A stretch of 11,416 nucleotides of DNA, from the NCBI GenBank assembly GCA_013816695.1, contig JACDDZ010000036.1, forward strand, positions 1-11,416. The letters are read 5' to 3'. The translations under genes were made by a program, and so were the position numbers. The notes below the pieces were generated by a model that was not told the DNA's origin, did not search any database, and saw only the letters and a program-made list of their open reading frames with translations. Of the stretch, positions 6,231 through 11,416 are shown one piece after another (the first letter of the stretch is position 1; every line of letters begins with the position of its first letter). This DNA comes from Gemmatimonadaceae bacterium. GTDB taxonomy: Bacteria > Gemmatimonadota > Gemmatimonadetes > Gemmatimonadales > Gemmatimonadaceae.

Positions 6231-7533
6231 TGCGTCGCGCCTCCGCTCGCCTGTACGCAGCCACAGCTTCCTCGCTGCGTCCGGCACGCTTCAATGCATC
6301 TCCGAAATTCTGGTACAGCTGTGCTCCGGCATTGTCGCTCATCACTCCACGCTCTGCGGCCGACAACGCTGCGGGAAATTCGCCACGTGCCTCGCACACG
6401 ACGGAAAGATTGTTGAGCAGTGGAGCTGATGATGGATACAGCTCGACGCCTTCCTCGAGATGGGCAAGCGCATGGTCCCAGTCTTTCGCAAGCATTGCAG
6501 ACACGGCCGCGTAGTGAAACCAGGCAGCCGAAGGACGACGCTGTCCGAGAAGTTTTCGCGCTGCGTCAACGGCAACCTCTGCATCCAGCAGGTCATTCGT
6601 CTGCAGCGCCAGCGCTGCTGCCCCGGTTTGCACAACCGGGTCATTCACGCCGCCCCGGGTCAGCGCTTTCGCCATCGCAAGCCGCGCCTTCTCGAGCTGG
6701 CCCGCGCGTTCGTACGCGTAAGCCAGGTTGTTGTAGATCGCCATCTTGACGTCCGTTTTTGGCGCCGCCAACTCAAAACATTTCGCCGCCTCGATCCACT
6801 GGGCGTGATGCAGTGCGATCAGCCCCAAATAGAACGGTCCGGTCGAATCCCCGGGACGGAGCTCTGCGACACGCCTGTACTCACGCTCCGATTCCTCGAA
6901 CATTCCCGCGTGATAGAAGGCGGAGCCCAGCTTCTTGTGTTCATCGATCTTGGACTCCGGAACTGCCGGGCCGGCTGGCCGCACCTTGCCGAGCGGCACC
7001 AGGAACCCTGCGTTCATCAATCCGAAGAGCGCTTTTCCAACAGCGAATTCAGACATCTTGGACTCCTGTACCAGCGAGTCCACATCACGGCGACCGTCGA
7101 ACAGAGGCAGGAGCGACCGCTGGTCATCTGTAAGTTCGAGTTTACTGAAGAGGAGTTTTTGCCGGTCGAGTGCGAAGATCGCATTGAATGAAGGGATCGC
7201 TTTCTCGATGAGCGTCCATTCATCCACTCGGCGCGCACCTTCCAGCATCAGGGGCTGCGGGTCGAGCGATACTTTCTCGAGCGTCGAGTCGGGCATTATG
7301 GCCGGCTCAAAGTTGAAGCTCCCCTGTGTCCAGGTGAAGAGCTCGTAAACCGCGCCCTCGGATTTAAGGTCGCGTCCTTTTATGGAAGCGTGGGTGATGC
7401 GTCCATTCTCGACGAAAACAAAACCAAAACTCTGTCGGTAGATCAACGCCAGGCGGCCCGTCTTCCCGCCCATCGACAACAGCTGCAGGACATCCGGAAG
7501 GCTCGCTTCAGTGAGACTGCCGCGGATCGCCAC
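6223..7533 (-). CDS. DUF4388 domain plus TPR protein
   Basis: A 436-residue cytoplasmic protein. Residues about 4-77 match the DUF4388 (PatA-like N-terminal) pattern: GSLTEASLPDVLQLLSM, GKTGRLAL, FVENGRITHA, AVYELFTWTQGSFNFEP. This domain is common in regulators of gliding, development and signalling in myxobacteria and cyanobacteria, but its biochemistry is not settled. Residues about 105-185 (LLPLFDGRRDVDSLVQES, FAVGKALFGLMNAGFLVPLG) look like a winged-helix-type extension often found with it. Residues about 200-435 are TPRs, for example LGSAFYHAGMFEESEREYR, AIYNNLAYAYERAGQLEKA and YQNFGDALKRAGRSEEAVAA. Start is GTG 7533-7531, sharing one base with the TAG stop of the preceding 75-residue gene, with AGAGG about 10 nt upstream. 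It is probably an adaptor in a signalling or assembly pathway. No partner kinase or receiver is in the window. Confidence 0.88.
   Translation of the reverse strand: MAIRGSLTEASLPDVLQLLSMGGKTGRLALIYRQSFGFVFVENGRITHASIKGRDLKSEGAVYELFTWTQGSFNFEPAIMPDSTLEKVSLDPQPLMLEGARRVDEWTLIEKAIPSFNAIFALDRQKLLFSKLELTDDQRSLLPLFDGRRDVDSLVQESKMSEFAVGKALFGLMNAGFLVPLGKVRPAGPAVPESKIDEHKKLGSAFYHAGMFEESEREYRRVAELRPGDSTGPFYLGLIALHHAQWIEAAKCFELAAPKTDVKMAIYNNLAYAYERAGQLEKARLAMAKALTRGGVNDPVVQTGAAALALQTNDLLDAEVAVDAARKLLGQRRPSAAWFHYAAVSAMLAKDWDHALAHLEEGVELYPSSAPLLNNLSVVCEARGEFPAALSAAERGVMSDNAGAQLYQNFGDALKRAGRSEEAVAAYRRAEARRNA
6240..6244 (-). promoter_or_regulatory. Shine-Dalgarno site of the 203-residue TPR gene
   Basis: GGAGG on the minus strand lies 9 nt before ATG 6230, inside the end of the DUF4388-TPR gene. 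It selects this ATG over the more upstream in-frame start at 6287. Confidence 0.65.
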
Positions 7534-7760
7534 TAACGGAGTTCCTCTATGATCCTGTCAACCAGGTCGGGCCAGATACGAATTGTCTTGTCATCATCGC
7601 CGATGATTTCAGCCAGTTCGCTCGTTCCAGTGGACGGCAGATCCGCGTCAACTTCTCCCGCCGGGGACATGTCCATCTCCTCGGACATTTCCTGCATGAA
7701 GCTCTCGAACTCACGGCTGACGCGCCGGCGTTTCGGCTCCGGTTTGGAACGCTCAGTCAT
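7533..7760 (-). CDS. Unknown 75-residue charged protein
   Basis: I do not recognise this protein. It has a basic N-terminus (KPEPKRRRVSREF), then an acidic Met/Glu-rich stretch (SFMQEMSEEMDMSP), a Ser/Thr/Gly linker, and a C-terminal segment DDDKTIRIWPDLVDRIIEEL that could form an amphipathic helix. There is no Cys, signal peptide or membrane segment. Start ATG 7760-7758 overlaps the stop of the pseudouridine synthase gene as ATGA, and its own TAG overlaps the GTG start of the DUF4388-TPR gene by one base. This tight coupling on both sides argues that it is a real gene and not a chance frame. It may be a small partner of the DUF4388-TPR protein, but nothing in the sequence proves that. Confidence 0.7.
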   Translation of the reverse strand: MTERSKPEPKRRRVSREFESFMQEMSEEMDMSPAGEVDADLPSTGTSELAEIIGDDDKTIRIWPDLVDRIIEELR

Positions 7761-8776
7761 TCGTCGAAGAAGCCGAGTGTCTCGAGGGGGTTGTCGCCCA
7801 GTTCCATGGCGTCGTCGTTGATTGCCACGAGCGATGCGCGAAGATCGGTCGGGAGAGGCGATCGCAAGTCAATCGGCTCACTGGTAATCGGGTGTGAAAA
7901 CCTCAGCCACGCTGCATGTAAAAAATGGCGCTTGGCTGGCAATCCTATCAGGCGCCGGCCACCTCCGCCGCCGTAGGCATCGTCGCCCATCACCGGGTGA
8001 CCCGCTGACGCAAGATGAACACGAATCTGGTGGGTACGGCCAGTGTGAAGATGGGCGCGCAGGAAATCTCCCGAATGAAACCGCGCGAGCCGAACGAGAT
8101 CGGTTCGCGCCTCCTTCCCCGTCGCGACGATTGCCATCCGCTTTCGGTCACGCGGATCCCGCGCAACAGGTCGCTCGATGGTGATCCGGTCCTCGTCCAG
8201 GTGGCCCCACGACATCACGGCGTACCGCCGGATGACGCTTCGAGCGGCAAGGTCACGGGACAGTTTTCGATGCGCAGCTTCGGTCTTGGCCACTATGAGC
8301 AGGCCTGAAGTCTCCTTGTCCAGCCGGTGAACGATTCCGGCCCGCGTTGGGTCACCAGTCTCGGCGAGGTCGCCTTCGCGGCCCATCAGTGCGTTGACCA
8401 GCGTTCCTGTCCAGTTGCCCGGTGCAGGATGCACAACCATTCCCGACGGCTTGTCCACGACTAGAAGATCGTCGTCCTCGTGCACAATGCTGAGGGCGAT
8501 GGATTCCGGAAGAATCTGCCGCTCAAGGAGTTCCGGCCGTTCGACACGAACCGAGTCGCCACGCTGCACGCGGTAGCTCGCCTTTTCGCGCTTTGCATTC
8601 ACCGTCACGTTGGCATTGGCAATAAGGGTAGCAGCCTGCGTGCGCGACAGATCAGCGGCGGATGCCACAAACAAATCGAGGCGAACGTTGTCGTCCGCCT
8701 CGACCAGAAAGACTTCGCTCGGAGACAGTGCTAAATCTCCGCGGCCTGCGTCGCTAATGCCTTGTCCTCGCCCCAT
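7757..8776 (-). CDS. rluD: RluA/RluD-family 23S rRNA pseudouridine synthase
   Basis: This enzyme isomerises specific uridines to pseudouridine, most likely in 23S rRNA helix 69 if it is a true RluD. An N-terminal S4 RNA-binding domain (about residues 24-81, RLDLFVASAADLSRTQAATLIANA and VTVNAKREKASYRVQRGD in order) precedes the catalytic domain. Motifs are DDLLVVDKPSGMVVHPAPGN, the active-site block GIVHRLDKETSGLLIVAKT with the catalytic Asp at 153, LHTGRTHQIRVHLASAGHPV and GDDAYGG. The start is uncertain. ATG 8776 gives 339 residues and overlaps lspA by 46 nt but has no good ribosome site. TTG 8797 would give 346. A CTG at 8728 with GGAG upstream is also in frame, just before the S4 domain. 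RluD, RluC and RluA cannot be told apart with certainty from sequence alone. Position after lspA is a widespread arrangement. Confidence 0.9.
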   Translation of the reverse strand: MGRGQGISDAGRGDLALSPSEVFLVEADDNVRLDLFVASAADLSRTQAATLIANANVTVNAKREKASYRVQRGDSVRVERPELLERQILPESIALSIVHEDDDLLVVDKPSGMVVHPAPGNWTGTLVNALMGREGDLAETGDPTRAGIVHRLDKETSGLLIVAKTEAAHRKLSRDLAARSVIRRYAVMSWGHLDEDRITIERPVARDPRDRKRMAIVATGKEARTDLVRLARFHSGDFLRAHLHTGRTHQIRVHLASAGHPVMGDDAYGGGGGRRLIGLPAKRHFLHAAWLRFSHPITSEPIDLRSPLPTDLRASLVAINDDAMELGDNPLETLGFFDE

Positions 8777-9240
8777 AACACATAAGCTAGCATACAAGCG
8801 CCTACACTAACGGCCATGTCGGCCACATTGAAGGTCGGCCAGCGCATGTCGCCAACGCCTACATCGATGAAATCCACTACCCCGACGGAAGAACGGATCC
8901 GGTCGATCAGGTTTCCCACCGCTCCACCGCATACAAGAGCAAGTGCCAGCGTACGTCCCAGGTCTCCTTCACGTGTTGTGCGATACAGTCGCCATAGTAT
9001 CCAGAGAGCGCCAAGCGTCAGCGCCATGAATACCCAGCGCGAATACGGGCCAACGTGCAGCCCGAATGCCGCGCCAGGATTGTAGACGAGAGTCAGTCGC
9101 AGCGTGTCGCCGATGATTTCGTGCGGCATGCGCTGTGGAACAAGTGCGTACACCGCGAGAAGCTTTGTAGCGATGTCGACAAGCACAACCGTCGTAATTA
9201 CGCTCCAGAAGAGCGCGGGATTAGCCCTGCCGCTTTGCAT
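8731..9240 (-). CDS. lspA: Lipoprotein signal peptidase (signal peptidase II) LspA
   Basis: LspA is an integral inner-membrane aspartyl protease that cuts the signal peptide from prolipoproteins after diacylglyceryl attachment to the lipobox cysteine. The 169 residues are of typical length, with four hydrophobic segments. Family motifs are VDIATKLLA at 21-29, the YNPGAAFG loop at 53-60, GGAVGNLIDRI at 105-115 with catalytic Asp113, and FNVADMAVSVG at 137-147 with catalytic Asp141. I choose ATG 9240-9238. It overlaps the end of the zinc-finger gene by 20 nt and is preceded by a purine-rich GAAGAAG. The frame stays open to 9303, but that would add a polar 21-residue leader not seen in the family. 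It sits downstream of ileS, as in E. coli, although here a zinc-finger gene lies between them. Confidence 0.95.
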   Translation of the reverse strand: MQSGRANPALFWSVITTVVLVDIATKLLAVYALVPQRMPHEIIGDTLRLTLVYNPGAAFGLHVGPYSRWVFMALTLGALWILWRLYRTTREGDLGRTLALALVCGGAVGNLIDRIRSSVGVVDFIDVGVGDMRWPTFNVADMAVSVGACMLAYVLWGEDKALATQAAEI

Positions 9241-9640
9241 CTTCTTCACGCTGCTTGCAGTCGATGCAGTAGCGAGCGTGCGGCAGCGCGTCGAGTCGGT
9301 CAAACGCTATGTCCGCGGCACAGTTGTGACACTTTCCGAATGTCTCGGGGGTCCGGTAAAGGCGGCGCAGCGCCTCATCGATGTGCCAGAGGAACCTGCC
9401 TTCCTGGCTTGCAAAGAGAAAAGCCTTCTCGCGCTCCATGGCGTCAGTGCCCTGGTCAGCCATGTGGAATGAATACGCACTCAGGTCACCATCGGCGCTC
9501 TGCGGCGTGGTTCCGAAGGTTTCGCTGTACTGTCCGAGCTCGCGCAGCACCCGCTTGCGCTCTTCCATCAGTCTCTTCTCGAAATGATCGAGATTCTTCT
9601 TGCCCATGGACTTGGGCTTCTTGGCAGTTGTTGGTGACAT
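9221..9640 (-). CDS. DksA/TraR-family C4 zinc-finger protein
   Basis: A 139-residue protein with a basic N-terminus, a predicted helical region (LDHFEKRLMEERKRVLRELG), and a C-terminal zinc finger with Cys104, Cys107, Cys125 and Cys128 in C-x2-C-x17-C-x2-C spacing. The stretch HMADQGTDAMEREK at 59-72 resembles the conserved block of the YteA/DksA-like branch. E. coli DksA binds in the RNA polymerase secondary channel and works with ppGpp. Its coiled-coil tip motif DxxDxA is not obvious here; DGDLSA at 50-55 is the nearest acidic stretch. Whether this protein acts on polymerase is therefore open. Start ATG 9640-9638 lies 2 nt after the ileS TAA, and its end overlaps lspA by 20 nt, so it is cotranscribed with both. 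Confidence 0.9.
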   Translation of the reverse strand: MSPTTAKKPKSMGKKNLDHFEKRLMEERKRVLRELGQYSETFGTTPQSADGDLSAYSFHMADQGTDAMEREKAFLFASQEGRFLWHIDEALRRLYRTPETFGKCHNCAADIAFDRLDALPHARYCIDCKQREEDAKRQG

Positions 9641-9642
9641 CC

Positions 9643-11416
9643 TTATGCAACCCTCTCGAAGGCAACCCGTACAGTCTCTCCATCGAGATCAACTGTTCGC
9701 GCCGCGTTGTCGTCAATTGTTTCGCCGATCAGGAATTCCTTCGCGAGAATCTCCTCGGCGACCCACCCATGGTGAGCCGTTAGAGCGCCCTCCACTTCTT
9801 CATTCCCCGCGGCAGACACCTTGATCCGGTCGCTTACGGCGAATCCGGACTCCTTTCTCAGCCTCTGCATTTTGCTGACAAACTCTCTCGCCAGTCCTTC
9901 GGCACGCAGCTCCGGACTGACGTCCGGATCGATCGCAGCGAAGTAGCCGCCCTGTTCCTGAACCAGCAGCGCGCCCGAGGCGCGCCGTACAATCACAAGA
10001 TCTTCGGCATCGAGCGGATGCTCCTCGCCTTCCACCGCGATCGTCAACGTTTCCCCGCGTTCAAACTTGTGCAGGGCATCATTATCCAGCGTTCTTACCA
10101 CTTCAACGGCCATTGGGGTCCGCTTTCCGAACTTCTTGCCCAAAGACCTGAAATTCGGCTTAGCCTCCAACGTAACAAGTGCGTCGCCGGAAGTCGTGGT
10201 CTTGATTTCCTTGACGTTCAGCTCACTGGCCAGCAGCGGAATGAGTGCCCTGAAATGGTCCATTCCCGAGCTACTGGATGGCACAACGCATACCATCTGT
10301 TTAAGTGGCTGGCGGACCTTGATTCCCGCCTCTTCCCGGGCAGCGCGCCCCAGCTGGGCGAGCATTCGCACGCCCGACATTGCGTTCTCGAGAGCCGGGT
10401 CCGGTACAGCGCCACTCAACCTGACATAGGACGCGAGGTGCACGGAGCGGGACGTCAGCTGTCGGTGAATCCAGTCACTCAGGAACGGCGCAAAAGGCGC
10501 GAGCAAGCGGCAGGTAACAACGAGAACTTCGTGCAGGGTCGCGAACGCGGCGCGGTTGTCAGCCTGCTCGACCGCATAGAAGCGCTGCCGGGACTGGCGC
10601 ACGTACCAGTTCGAGACATCGTCTACGACGAAGTCCATTAGCCTGGTCAGTGCAACGGTAGCGTCGTATCCCTGCATCCGCGCGTCAACATCGGCTTCGA
10701 CAGCTGCAAGGCGAGAAAGGATCCAGCGATCGATGAGCGGTCGGTCTGCGGGCTCAGGGTCAGCGTTTCCAGGGGCCCACCCGAAATTGGCGTACAAAGC
10801 GAAGATTCCGCTGTACACGTTCTTCAGGGTCAGCAAAAAGCGGCCGGCAACATCGCGTATGCCATTTTCGTCGAATCGACGGGGTAGCCACACCTGACTG
10901 GAACGAACAAGAAAAATGCGAACGGCGTCAGCGCCGAACTTTGGAATCACGCTCGCCGGATCAACGACGTTACCCTTGCTCTTCGACATCTTGGCGCCTT
11001 CGGCGTCCAGCACGAGATCATTCACTACAACAGCGCGGTAAGGTGCCGCGCCTTTACCTGATACTGGTGGATCTTCGTTCCCGGGCAGTGCGTCGCCCAA
11101 GCCAGTGGCAATCGCGAGCAGCGAATAAAACCATCCGCGCGTCTGATCGATGCCTTCGGCGATGAAATCAGCGGGATAGTGGCGCTCGAACATCTCCCTG
11201 TTCTCGAATGGGAAATGCCACTGGGCGAAGGACATCGACCCCGAATCGAACCATGTATCGATTACCTCGGACACACGGCGCATGGTTCCGGGGCATTTTT
11301 TGCACGACCACGAATATCCGTCAATGTGCGGTTTGTGCGGATCGAAATCGTCTGGTCGCTTCCTTCCCGTCTTCTCTTCAAGTTCGGCGTAGCTGCCTAC
11401 TGCCTCGACATGCGAG
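9643..11416 (-). CDS. ileS: Isoleucyl-tRNA synthetase, C-terminal 590 residues (5' end outside window), type-2 IleRS
   Basis: IleRS charges tRNA-Ile with isoleucine and edits valine. The frame is open to the right edge, so the N-terminus with the HIGH motif and most of the editing domain is missing. The visible part begins with SHVEAVGSYAELEEKTG, then a CKKC pair, and RVSEVIDTWFDSGSMSFAQW, a block typical of the synthetase core. The KMSKS signature appears exactly (GAKMSKSKGN, codons at about 10992-10978). The anticodon-binding domain follows (DRWILSRLAAVEADVDARM and SNWYVRQSRQRF). The C-terminus lacks the Cys-rich zinc finger of E. coli-type IleRS and instead has a terminal domain (GYFAAIDPDVSPELRAEGLA, then FVSKMQRLRKESGFAVSDRI). 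These traits point to the type-2, eukaryote-like class, many members of which tolerate mupirocin. The stop TAA lies 2 nt before the zinc-finger gene. Confidence 0.94.
   Translation of the reverse strand, partial: SHVEAVGSYAELEEKTGRKRPDDFDPHKPHIDGYSWSCKKCPGTMRRVSEVIDTWFDSGSMSFAQWHFPFENREMFERHYPADFIAEGIDQTRGWFYSLLAIATGLGDALPGNEDPPVSGKGAAPYRAVVVNDLVLDAEGAKMSKSKGNVVDPASVIPKFGADAVRIFLVRSSQVWLPRRFDENGIRDVAGRFLLTLKNVYSGIFALYANFGWAPGNADPEPADRPLIDRWILSRLAAVEADVDARMQGYDATVALTRLMDFVVDDVSNWYVRQSRQRFYAVEQADNRAAFATLHEVLVVTCRLLAPFAPFLSDWIHRQLTSRSVHLASYVRLSGAVPDPALENAMSGVRMLAQLGRAAREEAGIKVRQPLKQMVCVVPSSSSGMDHFRALIPLLASELNVKEIKTTTSGDALVTLEAKPNFRSLGKKFGKRTPMAVEVVRTLDNDALHKFERGETLTIAVEGEEHPLDAEDLVIVRRASGALLVQEQGGYFAAIDPDVSPELRAEGLAREFVSKMQRLRKESGFAVSDRIKVSAAGNEEVEGALTAHHGWVAEEILAKEFLIGETIDDNAARTVDLDGETVRVAFERVA

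Noticed and set aside
6460..7191. 243-residue open frame on the plus strand opposite the DUF4388-TPR gene
   Set aside because: It lies wholly antisense to a well-supported domain protein, and its translation shows no motif, membrane segment or signal peptide.
10018..10641. 207-residue plus-strand frame opposite ileS
   Set aside because: It is antisense to the conserved anticodon-binding region of IleRS and has shadow-type composition.
1..11416. Mobile elements, CRISPR arrays, prophage or tRNA-associated integration
   Set aside because: No transposase, integrase, direct repeats or regular spacer arrays were seen. tRNA-Val is not followed by a repeated 3' fragment within the window.

Overview
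The window is a gene-dense piece of bacterial chromosome in which every gene I can support lies on the minus strand, so transcription runs from high to low coordinates. The DNA is GC-rich by eye (not computed). Gene content and order suggest a diderm bacterium outside the well-studied groups: type-2 isoleucyl-tRNA synthetase, a C4 zinc-finger DksA/TraR protein between ileS and lspA, a DUF4388-TPR protein, and a division penicillin-binding protein carrying a PASTA domain. My best guess is Gemmatimonadota or a neighbouring lineage. This is an inference from gene style, not a database result.

Right block (11416 to 5619): the 3' two-thirds of ileS, then a DksA/TraR-type protein, lspA, an RluA-family pseudouridine synthase, an unknown 75-residue protein, a DUF4388 + TPR protein, and a second TPR protein of 203 residues. 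Each gene starts within 2 nt of the previous stop or overlaps it, so this looks like one translationally coupled operon whose promoter lies outside the window. It joins translation and RNA modification (ileS, rluD-like), lipoprotein maturation (lspA) and two TPR scaffold-type proteins of unknown role.

Middle (5618 to 5190): a clear sigma70-like promoter (TTGACA, 17 nt, TACACT) sits just upstream of a small two-helix membrane protein whose start codon lies almost at the predicted transcription start. A tRNA-Val(UAC) gene follows 22 nt after it. No convincing terminator separates these from what follows.

Left block (5189 to 1): an exported 561-residue TPR protein, then the division and cell-wall (dcw) cluster in canonical order: rsmH (mraW), ftsL-like, ftsI/spoVD-like PBP with PASTA, and the N-terminal part of murE. 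mraZ, which commonly precedes rsmH, is not there; the exported TPR gene takes its place 13 nt upstream of rsmH. The dcw genes overlap one another (22 or 4 nt, 14 nt and 4 nt, depending on start), so they are probably translationally coupled for septal peptidoglycan synthesis.

Most of the window is orthodox core genome. I found no mobile element, CRISPR array, toxin-antitoxin pair or phage feature. The least explained parts are the coupled orf75/DUF4388-TPR/TPR module, the near-leaderless small membrane protein with its symmetric promoter, and the exported TPR protein attached to the dcw cluster.
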